Shown: positions 9,646-17,475 of the stretch, in pieces
How the letters are laid out: each line of letters begins with the position of its first letter
Position numbering within the stretch: the first letter of the stretch is position 1
Origin: Alistipes sp.
GTDB taxonomy: Bacteria; Bacteroidota; Bacteroidia; Bacteroidales; Rikenellaceae
Direction: 5' to 3'
Assembly (NCBI GenBank): GCA_017559685.1
Contig: JAFYQY010000013.1
Location: 1 to 64,000, forward strand
DNA: 64,000 nucleotides
Made by a program: the position numbers and the translations under genes
The notes under the pieces: model-generated
The model's database searches: none
What the model saw: the letters and a program-made list of their open reading frames with translations, nothing else
Told to the model about the DNA's origin: nothing

Positions 9646-10113
9646 ATGGGAAATAAATCAGAACGATTGAGCCTCATTCGACGCATCATCGAGGAGGATC
9701 TTATTGGCTCGCAGGAGGAGCTCATCAAACGCCTCGCAGAGCACGGCGTACACGCCACACAAAGCACCTTGTCACGTGATTTCAAGGAGATAAACATCTC
9801 GAAAATGCCACACCACAGCAAGGGCTACATCTACGTATTGAGCGACGTACTCGGCAACGACGCCATTGCCAACACATCGAACATCGGCGAGGCTGTTCTC
9901 GATATCAAATTTTCGCATAACATTGCAGTAATATTCACAAAATCAGGATATGCCAGCGCAATCTCCACCATCATCGACTCGCACAAGAGCAAGGAGATTT
10001 TGGGTACCGTTGCGGGTGACAACAACATCATTATCATCTTGAGCGAGAGTGCAACCCACGAGGATATTCTCGCACAGATGAAGCAGTTGTTCCCAACATT
10101 GGCGCACTTGTAA
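9646..10113 (+). CDS. argR: Arginine repressor
   Basis: A 155-residue ArgR: an N-terminal winged helix (about 1-70, with the recognition element QSTLSRDFKEI) and a C-terminal hexamerization and arginine-binding domain (about 80-155, with GTVAGDNNIIIIL). As a hexamer it senses L-arginine and controls arginine synthesis or breakdown genes. No arg gene lies nearby, so it acts in trans. It is followed by its own terminator and is a single-gene transcription unit. Confidence 0.93.
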   Translation: MGNKSERLSLIRRIIEEDLIGSQEELIKRLAEHGVHATQSTLSRDFKEINISKMPHHSKGYIYVLSDVLGNDAIANTSNIGEAVLDIKFSHNIAVIFTKSGYASAISTIIDSHKSKEILGTVAGDNNIIIILSESATHEDILAQMKQLFPTLAHL

Positions 10114-10133
10114 AATCATCTAAAAAGGCAAAG

Positions 10134-10163
10134 AAAAAGCAACGCTTTCGGGCGTTGCTTTTT
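10134..10163 (+). terminator. Rho-independent terminator after argR
   Basis: Arms AAAAAGCAACGC (10134-10145) and GCGTTGCTTTTT (10152-10163) form a 12-bp stem with a 6-nt loop and end in a T-run. It may also serve the converging nitroreductase gene because the A-run on the left gives a T-run on the other strand. Confidence 0.85.
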
Positions 10164-10183
10164 GCTTTTATACGAGCTATGTT

Positions 10184-10810
10184 CTACTCCACAAATTTGA
10201 TTTTTGACAAATCTCGAGCCTTCGCCTCAGGCGCCTCGTCTGGATAACCCACAGCTAAAGCGTAGCGCAACTTATAACCCTCGGAAAAACCGAGCGACTG
10301 CAGATACTCCTGCATTGCAGGCTCAGCAAAAATCATCTGCACACTACCCAAGAAGCAAGTTCCCAAACCGAGTTCGGTAGCTGCCAACATCACATTCTCG
10401 CCCAAGCAACCCACATTTTCGCCAGCGAACAAGCCTTCGGGTGCCGCAACAAAGATCACAGCAGGGGCATTGCGGAAGATATTCTTAAAAGTTGGAGTCT
10501 GCATATATTTCGCCTTATCGGTACCCTCAACGGCCTTCAAGTATGCGGCAGTGCAGTCGTCTATCCACTTCTGCGAATCGACAATGCGCAACTCCCACTC
10601 CTGGCGACCCATTGCGTTAGGCGCCTTCACTCCACACTCGGCAAGAAATTGCAACTTCTCACGCTCGACGGGCACATCCTTGTAGGCACGAATACTGCGA
10701 CGAGCCTCGATAGCCTCGATTACACCCATCTCCTTCTGCGCTTCGGTAACCACCCAAACCGCAACCAACGCTGTTGCACACAGCACCAATAGTGATAAAA
10801 TCTGTTTCAT
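10184..10810 (-). CDS. Nitroreductase family protein with N-terminal anchor
   Basis: A 208-residue FMN-dependent nitroreductase-like protein. The flavin-binding N-terminal pattern EARRSIRAYKDVPV begins near residue 34, and a C-terminal LGLGTCFLGS segment is typical of the fold. An unusual feature is the leading hydrophobic segment (ILSLLVLCATALVAVWVV), which suggests membrane anchoring or export. I chose the ATG at 10810, not the in-frame ATG at 10837, because the -7 box at 10847-10840 would start transcription near 10833. Substrate unknown. It is monocistronic. Confidence 0.82.
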   Translation of the reverse strand: MKQILSLLVLCATALVAVWVVTEAQKEMGVIEAIEARRSIRAYKDVPVEREKLQFLAECGVKAPNAMGRQEWELRIVDSQKWIDDCTAAYLKAVEGTDKAKYMQTPTFKNIFRNAPAVIFVAAPEGLFAGENVGCLGENVMLAATELGLGTCFLGSVQMIFAEPAMQEYLQSLGFSEGYKLRYALAVGYPDEAPEAKARDLSKIKFVE

Positions 10811-10839
10811 AGTTCTCAAAATTTTAGACTTTTTCACTA

Positions 10840-10847
10840 CAAATATA
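10840..10847 (-). promoter_or_regulatory. -7 box of the nitroreductase gene
   Basis: The minus strand reads TATATTTG here, matching TAnnTTTG. It places transcription start a few bases before 10830 and therefore decides the downstream ATG at 10810 as translation start. Confidence 0.6.
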
Positions 10848-10879
10848 GTAAAATTTTAGAAAAGAGCCAGCATCTTCAT

Positions 10880-10940
10880 TTTGCCTTTAAGAAAAAAGTA
10901 TTATCTTTGCAGACAATATGCGTGTATGTGCGCACACACG
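10880..10940 (+). promoter_or_regulatory. lon promoter and adjacent imperfect palindrome
   Basis: TTTG (10880-10883), an 18-bp spacer and TATCTTTG (10902-10909) form a near-consensus Bacteroidetes promoter. Just after the expected start site, 10921-10940 is an imperfect 20-bp palindrome (CGTGT...ACACG arms, 8 of 10 pairs match). It could be an operator or a leader hairpin. The lon ATG is about 150 bp further, so the leader is long. Confidence 0.6.
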
Positions 10941-11050
10941 ACGGGTTATTTTTTTGTACGTTACGCAATGGCGGAAAGCGCAACATAGTAAGCCTATGTA
11001 GGCATTTACGACACAAGTAAGGCGAAAAAGAGACCATCGGAACGATTTTA
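10941..11050 (+). repeat. Dispersed hairpin element, copy 1 (in lon leader)
   Basis: A copy of the ~120-bp intergenic element described in the findings. The central hairpin CATAG-taagc-CTATG (about 10984-10998) and the right end AGAGACCATCGGAACGATTT (ending 11049) match other copies. The left terminal repeat is degenerate. It lies between the lon promoter and the lon ATG, so it should be transcribed as part of the leader. Confidence 0.75.
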
Positions 11051-11062
11051 CAAGTAGAAATT

Positions 11063-13495
11063 ATGGGAAAGAAAGATAATAACGACATTATGTTTGACGA
11101 CTTGGGCCTCTCGCCCGACGTCACAGATCAGAAACATCAGGTCATTCCGATTATTACGGGCGGAGATGACGACACAGTAGAGGAGGTACAGCTTCCAGAG
11201 ATTCTACCGATATTGACTTTGCGCAGTTCGGTACTCTTCCCGGGCGCAATTACCCCTATCACAGTAGGTCGAGAGAAGAGCATCGCTTTGGTGCGTGCCG
11301 TGCAGGCTGAGAATGGTCTGCTCGGAGCAGTTTTGCAGAAGAATGCCGAGATTGAGACCCCTACACCTGACGATATGTACCGCATCGGTACCGCAGCTCG
11401 CATTCTCAAGATTCTCGAGATGCCGAATGGCAACCTTACGGTTATTCTCTCGGGCTTGGAGAAGATTGAGGTGGGCGAGTATATCTCGACCGAGCCTTTC
11501 TTCAAGGCAAAGGTTACTCCGTTGCTCGACTCGACACCCGAGAAGAACAGCGTAGAGTTCGACGCCCTTATCGAGTCGATCAAGGATGTGGCACTCAACA
11601 TCATCAACACCTCGCCTACGATGCCAAAGGAGGCTTCGTTTGCGATTAAGAATATCGATTCACGACGAGGAATCGTAAACTTCATCTGCTCGAATCTCGA
11701 TTTCTCGGACGACGACCGTCAGGCGTTGCTCGAGGCTCCAGGTTTGTTGGCTCGTTCACGCAAGTTGCTCGAGATTCTTATCCGTGAGCAGCAGTTACTC
11801 GAGATTAAGCAGGATATCCAGAGCAAGGTAAAGGTCGAGATTGACAAGCAGCAGCGAGATTACTACTTGCAGCAGCAGATGCGCACCATACAGCAGGAGC
11901 TCGGCGACGACGAGGATGGCGACATCAAGCGTCTGCGTGAGGCCGCTTCGAAGAAGAAGTGGAGCAAGGCTACTGCCGAGATGTTCGAGAAGGAGCTCGC
12001 TAAGATGGAGCGCCTGAACCCTGCCGTGGCGGAGTACTCGGTGCAGATGACCTACTTGCAGTTGATGGTAGACCTCCCGTGGAACGAGTTCACGGAGGAT
12101 AACCTCGATCTCAAGTGCGCTCGTGAGCAACTCGATGCCGACCACTTCGGCTTGGAGGAGGTTAAGGATCGTATCTTGGAGCACCTCGCCGTAATCAAGT
12201 TGAAGGGCGATTTGAAGTCGCCAATTCTCTGTCTCTATGGCCCTCCGGGAGTGGGTAAGACCTCGCTCGGAAAGTCGGTAGCCACAGCTCTCGGTCGCAA
12301 GTTTGGCCGTATTGCACTCGGTGGTTTGCACGACGAGGCTGAGATTCGTGGTCACCGTCGCACCTACATCGGTGCTATGCCTGGCCGAATCATCGAGACT
12401 ATCAAGCGCACAGGCTCATCTAACCCTGTTATCATCCTCGACGAGGTTGATAAGATTACCGTAAGCAACCACGGCGACCCATCGTCAGCGTTGTTGGAGG
12501 TATTAGACCCTGAGCAGAATACAACATTCCACGACAACTACCTCGATACCGAGTACGACCTTTCGAAGGTGCTCTTTATCGCTACGGCTAACGACATCGG
12601 CGCAGTAAACCCTGCACTCCGTGACCGTATGGAGTTGATAAATATCCCTGGTTACATCCTCGAGGATAAGATTGAGATTGCCGAGAAGCACCTCATTCGC
12701 AAGCAGTGCGAGGCTCACGGTTTAAAGGAGGAGCAGATGGTTGTCGAGCGCAATATCGTCGAGAAGATTATCTCGGACTACACTCGTGAGTCGGGTGTCC
12801 GCTCATTGGATAAGCACTTGGCTAAGTTGGCACGTTCACGTGCTAAGGAGATTGCCTTCGAGGAGGAGTTCTCACCTTCGTTCTCGGCCGAGCAGGTTGA
12901 GAAGGTACTCGGCAAACCGAAGTATCGCAACGACGAGTACGAGATTAAGGATATGGTAGGCGTAGTTACAGGCTTGGCTTGGACACAGGTGGGTGGCGAC
13001 ATCCTCTATGTGGAGAGCATCCTCACTCCAGGCAAGGGTAAACTTTCGCTTACGGGCAACTTGGGCGACGTGATGAAGGAGTCGGCGACTATCGCCCACG
13101 AGTGGGTTATGGCGCACTACAAGGAGTTAGGCATCAACCCTAAGCTCTTCGAGAAGAACGACCTCAACATCCACGTACCAGAGGGTGCAGTACCAAAGGA
13201 TGGTCCTTCGGCAGGTATCACTATGATAACCTCGATTGTTTCGACCTACACAGGTCGCAAGATTAAAGAGCGCATCGCAATGACGGGTGAGACCTCGTTG
13301 CGTGGTCGTGTATTGCCTATCGGCGGTGTGAAGGAGAAGATTTTGGCAGCTAAGCGTGCTGGCATCCACACAATCCTTCTTCCAGAGGAGAACCTCAAGG
13401 ATGTAGAGGAGATTACAAAGGAGTACATCGATGGCTTGACCTTCCACTATGTTCGCACCAACGAGCAGGTATTGGCTCTTGCACTCGAAAAGTAG
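11063..13495 (+). CDS. lon: ATP-dependent protease Lon
   Basis: An 810-residue LonA protease that degrades misfolded and regulatory proteins in the cytosol. The N-terminal substrate-binding domain covers about 45-240 and a coiled-coil region 240-330. The AAA+ module has Walker A GPPGVGKTS (K399) and Walker B VIILDEVDK. The C-terminal peptidase domain has the catalytic Ser716 in PKDGPSAG and Lys759 in GGVKEK, with the same 43-residue spacing as E. coli Lon. An acidic N-terminal extension precedes the Lon-N domain. It is followed after 6 bp by kdsB, so it may be cotranscribed with the KDO genes. Confidence 0.97.
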   Translation: MGKKDNNDIMFDDLGLSPDVTDQKHQVIPIITGGDDDTVEEVQLPEILPILTLRSSVLFPGAITPITVGREKSIALVRAVQAENGLLGAVLQKNAEIETPTPDDMYRIGTAARILKILEMPNGNLTVILSGLEKIEVGEYISTEPFFKAKVTPLLDSTPEKNSVEFDALIESIKDVALNIINTSPTMPKEASFAIKNIDSRRGIVNFICSNLDFSDDDRQALLEAPGLLARSRKLLEILIREQQLLEIKQDIQSKVKVEIDKQQRDYYLQQQMRTIQQELGDDEDGDIKRLREAASKKKWSKATAEMFEKELAKMERLNPAVAEYSVQMTYLQLMVDLPWNEFTEDNLDLKCAREQLDADHFGLEEVKDRILEHLAVIKLKGDLKSPILCLYGPPGVGKTSLGKSVATALGRKFGRIALGGLHDEAEIRGHRRTYIGAMPGRIIETIKRTGSSNPVIILDEVDKITVSNHGDPSSALLEVLDPEQNTTFHDNYLDTEYDLSKVLFIATANDIGAVNPALRDRMELINIPGYILEDKIEIAEKHLIRKQCEAHGLKEEQMVVERNIVEKIISDYTRESGVRSLDKHLAKLARSRAKEIAFEEEFSPSFSAEQVEKVLGKPKYRNDEYEIKDMVGVVTGLAWTQVGGDILYVESILTPGKGKLSLTGNLGDVMKESATIAHEWVMAHYKELGINPKLFEKNDLNIHVPEGAVPKDGPSAGITMITSIVSTYTGRKIKERIAMTGETSLRGRVLPIGGVKEKILAAKRAGIHTILLPEENLKDVEEITKEYIDGLTFHYVRTNEQVLALALEK

Positions 13496-13501
13496 AGATA
13501 G

Positions 13502-14254
13502 ATGAAAGCTCTTGCCATCATACCTGCTCGCTACGCAAGCACTCGCTTCCCCGCAAAGCCGCTCGCTTTATTGGGTGGTAAACCGATTGTGCAACGAGTG
13601 TACGAACAGGTATCGAAGGTGGTCGAGCGAGTAATTGTTGCGACCGACGACGAGCGCATCTACGATACGGTAATTTCGTTTGGTGGCGAGGTGGTGATGA
13701 CATCGCCCAACCACAAGAGTGGCACCGACCGTTGCGCCGAGGCGTACGAGAAGGCGGGCTACGAGGCCGATATCATCATAAACGTTCAGGGCGACGAGCC
13801 ATTTGTCGCTCCCGAGCAGATTGAGGCACTCATCGGCTGTTTCGACAGCGAGAAGGTCGATATCGCTACCCTTATAAAACCCTTTTCGACAGAGAGTGGC
13901 ATCGATGCACTCGAAAACCCAAACTCGCCAAAGGTGGTTATAAACGAGCAGGGCGAAGCGATATACTTCTCTCGCTCGGTGATACCCTACCTTCGTGGCG
14001 TGGAGCGTAGCGAATGGTTGAAGCACCACACCTTCTACAAGCACATCGGCATATACGCCTTTCGTGCGAAGGTGCTCAACGAGGTTACTGCATTGGAGCA
14101 GACGCCACTCGAGAAGGCGGAGTCGCTCGAGCAGTTGCGCTGGTTGGAGAGTGGCTACAAGATTAAAGTTGGCGTAACCGATATCGAGACTATCGGTATC
14201 GACACACCCGAAGATTTAGAGCGAGCGGAGATATTCCTCCGTTCACAAAGATAG
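13502..14254 (+). CDS. kdsB: 3-deoxy-manno-octulosonate cytidylyltransferase (CMP-KDO synthetase)
   Basis: A 250-residue nucleotidyltransferase that activates KDO with CTP to CMP-KDO for lipid A core assembly. The N-terminal IPARYASTRFPAKPL is the family signature of the CTP-binding site, and NVQGDEPF near residue 95 is the second conserved motif. It lies 6 bp after lon and 4 bp before kdsA. Length is normal for KdsB (about 250). Confidence 0.96.
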   Translation: MKALAIIPARYASTRFPAKPLALLGGKPIVQRVYEQVSKVVERVIVATDDERIYDTVISFGGEVVMTSPNHKSGTDRCAEAYEKAGYEADIIINVQGDEPFVAPEQIEALIGCFDSEKVDIATLIKPFSTESGIDALENPNSPKVVINEQGEAIYFSRSVIPYLRGVERSEWLKHHTFYKHIGIYAFRAKVLNEVTALEQTPLEKAESLEQLRWLESGYKIKVGVTDIETIGIDTPEDLERAEIFLRSQR

Positions 14255-14258
14255 AGAT

Positions 14259-15011
14259 ATGAAACCGATATTTATTGCTGGCCCTTGCGTTATCGAATCT
14301 GCCGAGTTGCTCGACTCGGTGGCGGAGAAGTTGTGCGAGATAAACGCCGCACTCGGCACCGAAATTATCTTCAAGGCGTCGTTCGACAAGGCTAATCGCA
14401 CCTCGTTGCACTCCTACCGTGGCGTAGGCGTGGAGAGGGGTTTGCAGATGCTCAGCGACATACGTTCGAAGTGGGGTTTGCGACTGCTCACCGACATTCA
14501 CGAGACGTGGCAGGCCGAGGCTGTAGGCGAGGTGGTAGATGTGTTGCAGATTCCAGCATTCCTCTGCCGTCAGACCGACCTTATCGTAGCGGCAGCCAAG
14601 ACAGGCAAGGTGGTAAATATCAAGAAGGGACAGTTCCTCTCGGGCGAGGATATGCGCTACCCATACCAGAAGGCTATGGAGGCGGGTGCTGAGGAGGTGT
14701 GGCTCACCGAGCGAGGCAACTCGTTTGGCTACAACAACCTTGTAGTCGATTTCCGCAACATTGCGGATATGCTCGACTTCGCTCCTCGTGTAATAATGGA
14801 CTGTACCCACTCGGTACAACGCCCAAGCAGTGCGAATGGTACTACGGGTGGAGACCGCAAGTTCGTGCCGTCTATGGCTCAGGCGGCAAAGGCATTCGGA
14901 GCAAATGGTTACTTCTTCGAGGTACACCCAACGCCCGACACAGCCAAGAGCGACGGCCCAAATATGTTACACCTCTCCGATTTGGAGGGCGTTATTAAAT
15001 CACTTTTGTAG
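14259..15011 (+). CDS. kdsA: 3-deoxy-8-phosphooctulonate synthase
   Basis: A 250-residue cytosolic enzyme that condenses arabinose 5-phosphate with phosphoenolpyruvate to KDO 8-phosphate. Landmarks are IAGPCVIES at the N-terminus, KASFDKANRTS near residue 45, and DCTHSVQRP near 185, with catalytic and phosphate-binding residues. It is shorter than E. coli KdsA (284), as is usual for this lineage. It lies between kdsB (4 bp) and kdsD (3 bp) and ends with TAG. Confidence 0.96.
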   Translation: MKPIFIAGPCVIESAELLDSVAEKLCEINAALGTEIIFKASFDKANRTSLHSYRGVGVERGLQMLSDIRSKWGLRLLTDIHETWQAEAVGEVVDVLQIPAFLCRQTDLIVAAAKTGKVVNIKKGQFLSGEDMRYPYQKAMEAGAEEVWLTERGNSFGYNNLVVDFRNIADMLDFAPRVIMDCTHSVQRPSSANGTTGGDRKFVPSMAQAAKAFGANGYFFEVHPTPDTAKSDGPNMLHLSDLEGVIKSLL

Positions 15012-15014
15012 GCG

Positions 15015-15980
15015 ATGAATCAGGTGGACAGAGATACAATTCTTGCAACCGCTTGCGATGTGTTGCAGACCGAGGCCGAGGCTATTCTGCATATCAAGGA
15101 GCACCTCAACGGCGAGTTTGTAGCTGCCGTCGAGGCGATATTGGCGTGCAGGGGCAAGGTTATCCTTACGGGTATCGGCAAGTCGGGACTTGTGGCGAAG
15201 AAGGTTGCTGCAACCTTGGCAAGTACGGGCACTCCGAGTTTCTTCCTCGATCCGAGCGAGGCGTTTCACGGCGACCTCGGTATGATTTCGAAGGAGGATA
15301 TCATCGTGGCACTCTCCTACTCAGGCGAGACCGACGAGGTGCTGAAGATTGTGCCTTTCATCCACGAAAACAAGAATAAGCTAATCGCCGTAACGGGCAA
15401 TACCGAGTCGGCATTGGCGAAGAACTCCGATATTACACTCGACACGAAGGTTGAGCGTGAGGCGTGCATTCTACACCTCGCACCAACCTCTTCGACCGCT
15501 GCACAGCTCGCCTTGGGCGATGCGTTGGCTTGTGCCTTGATGAAGATTCGCAACTTCTCGGCTCAGGACTTTGCACGTCTGCACCCAGGTGGCAGTTTGG
15601 GACGACGCCTACTTATGACCGTTGGTCAAGTGATGCGCAACCACGACCTCCCCGTAGTTTCGGAGGAGGCGACCGCAGCCGAGATGATTCACGCCATATC
15701 ACGTGGCGGTTTGGGGCTTATCGTAGTGCAACGAGAGAGCGAAATTCTCGGTATCATCACCGACGGTGATATCCGCCGAGCAATGGAGAACCGCCAGTCG
15801 GCATTCTTCGATATTCGTCCGATGGATATCGCTACCCGAGAGCCGAAGTGTATCAGCCCCGAGAGCAAACTTATCGAGGCGGAGCGACAGATGACACAGC
15901 ACAAGGTCAATTCGTTGCTTGTGGTTGACGACAGCAACAGCCTTGTCGGCGTGATACAGATTTACGACATAAAATTATAA
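15015..15980 (+). CDS. kdsD: Arabinose-5-phosphate isomerase
   Basis: A 321-residue enzyme that interconverts ribulose 5-phosphate and arabinose 5-phosphate, the first committed step to KDO. The SIS domain (about 25-190) contains GIGKSGLVAKK and the ALSYSGETDE phosphosugar loop. Two CBS domains (about 200-321) follow, with VQRESEILGIITDGDIRR. The arrangement SIS-CBS-CBS and the length match KdsD/KpsF. It follows kdsA directly, giving a kdsB-kdsA-kdsD operon; the phosphatase kdsC is at 39.5 kb. Confidence 0.95.
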   Translation: MNQVDRDTILATACDVLQTEAEAILHIKEHLNGEFVAAVEAILACRGKVILTGIGKSGLVAKKVAATLASTGTPSFFLDPSEAFHGDLGMISKEDIIVALSYSGETDEVLKIVPFIHENKNKLIAVTGNTESALAKNSDITLDTKVEREACILHLAPTSSTAAQLALGDALACALMKIRNFSAQDFARLHPGGSLGRRLLMTVGQVMRNHDLPVVSEEATAAEMIHAISRGGLGLIVVQRESEILGIITDGDIRRAMENRQSAFFDIRPMDIATREPKCISPESKLIEAERQMTQHKVNSLLVVDDSNSLVGVIQIYDIKL

Positions 15981-15999
15981 CTCAAAACTATAAACTATT

Positions 16000-17445
16000 A
16001 TGGCATTTTTAGACTTTTTGGCGCCTCCGAAGCATAAGGAGGCGTTGCCAGCAGAAAAGGTAAAGAAGGAGTACACCGCAATGCGTTGGAAGGTCTTTAT
16101 CGGTATCTACTTGGGCTATGCAGCCTACTATCTCGTGCGCAAGAACCTCTCGTTTGCAGGTGCGGATATGGTTGAGCTCGGCTACATCGACAAGGTGGGC
16201 TTGGGTGACGCTATGGCAGGTATGCCTATCGCTTACGCAGTTAGTAAGTTCTTGATGGGTGGTCTTTCGGACCGTTCCGATGCTCGTAAGTTTATGACCA
16301 TCGGCCTTATCATCTCGGCAATCGTAATGATTATTGCAGGTGTTATTCCTTACCCTAAGGAGTTCGGCGCAACAACCGCTATTCTCTTTGTTTTGACCTG
16401 CTTGACAGGTTGGTTCTCGGGTATGGGCTGGCCTCCGTGCGGTCGTGTAATGTCGCAGTGGTTCTCGACTAACGAGCGTTCGTTTAAGATGTCTATTTGG
16501 AACACAGCACACAATATCGGTAGTTCGGGTTTGGCGTTGTTGGCAACCATCGGTGGAGGCACACTCCTCGTTGCCTTTGGTCTTGACTCAGCCGAGGCGG
16601 GATGGCGTGAGGCATTTATCGTGCCTTCGATCTTCGCTCTCGCAGTAGCAGCATTGTGCTGGTGGTTTATCCGTGATACTCCTGAGTCGTGCGGTTTGCC
16701 ACCAATCGACAAGTATCGCAACGACTTCTCGGGTGCTAAGGCAAAGAAGGGCGAGGAGGAGAAGATTCCTTTCAAGACCTTGTTCGTGGACTACATCCTC
16801 AAAAATAAGATGTTGTGGCTTATCGGCTTTGCAAACGTGCTCGTATACTTGGTACGTAACGGTATTTCGGACTGGTTGCCTATCTACTTGCAGGATGTTC
16901 ACGACATTGCTAAGTCGGAGAGCAAGGATCTCTACGCATACCATATGATTGCTGCTATTCCTGGTACTTTGATTGCGGGTTGGCTCTCGTCGAAGTTCTT
17001 CCAGGGTCGTTGTGCACCGGTGAATGTTCTCTGTATGGCAGTTACTGCCGTCGGCGCATTCATCTATTGGCAGGCTGCGACTATCGCCGGCCTTGTAGGT
17101 ATGGAGTATATCGACGTAGTGAAGGTTGCTCTCGCAGTAACAGGCTTCGCAGTATATGGCCCTGTGGCAATGATCTCAATTCAGGCTATCGCTATCGTTC
17201 CGAAGAACGCAGCAGGTACTGCAGCGGGCTTTATGGGCTTGCTCGGTTACTTGATTGGTGATGCGTTGCTCTCGAAGATCATCTTCGGTCGTATCGTTGA
17301 GAGCGGCTCGAATGGTTGGGACTTGACATTTATCGGCTTCTTCGGCGCAAGCGTTATCGCTACCGTAATCTGCTTCTTGGCTATGGGCAAGGAGAAGAAG
17401 ATGTTCGAGGAGCGTTTGGCAGCTGCGAAGGCTGAGCTGAAATAA
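16000..17445 (+). CDS. Organophosphate:phosphate antiporter, GlpT/UhpT type
   Basis: A 481-residue major facilitator protein with about twelve membrane helices. The sequence RWKVFIGIYLGYAAYYLVRKNLS near the N-terminus and the GLSDRSDARKFM loop (about 85-100) are typical of the GlpT/UhpT/PgtP subfamily, including the conserved arginine used to bind phosphate. It likely exchanges glycerol 3-phosphate or a hexose phosphate for inorganic phosphate. It starts 20 bp after kdsD. The exact substrate cannot be decided. Confidence 0.88.
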   Translation: MAFLDFLAPPKHKEALPAEKVKKEYTAMRWKVFIGIYLGYAAYYLVRKNLSFAGADMVELGYIDKVGLGDAMAGMPIAYAVSKFLMGGLSDRSDARKFMTIGLIISAIVMIIAGVIPYPKEFGATTAILFVLTCLTGWFSGMGWPPCGRVMSQWFSTNERSFKMSIWNTAHNIGSSGLALLATIGGGTLLVAFGLDSAEAGWREAFIVPSIFALAVAALCWWFIRDTPESCGLPPIDKYRNDFSGAKAKKGEEEKIPFKTLFVDYILKNKMLWLIGFANVLVYLVRNGISDWLPIYLQDVHDIAKSESKDLYAYHMIAAIPGTLIAGWLSSKFFQGRCAPVNVLCMAVTAVGAFIYWQAATIAGLVGMEYIDVVKVALAVTGFAVYGPVAMISIQAIAIVPKNAAGTAAGFMGLLGYLIGDALLSKIIFGRIVESGSNGWDLTFIGFFGASVIATVICFLAMGKEKKMFEERLAAAKAELK

Positions 17446-17475
17446 AAAATTTCCCCAAAAGCAATTAGGGTATTT

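Noticed and set aside
10876..11124. An 82-codon minus-strand frame before lon
   Set aside because: It spans the lon promoter, leader hairpin element and first lon codons, so it is a chance frame in regulatory DNA.
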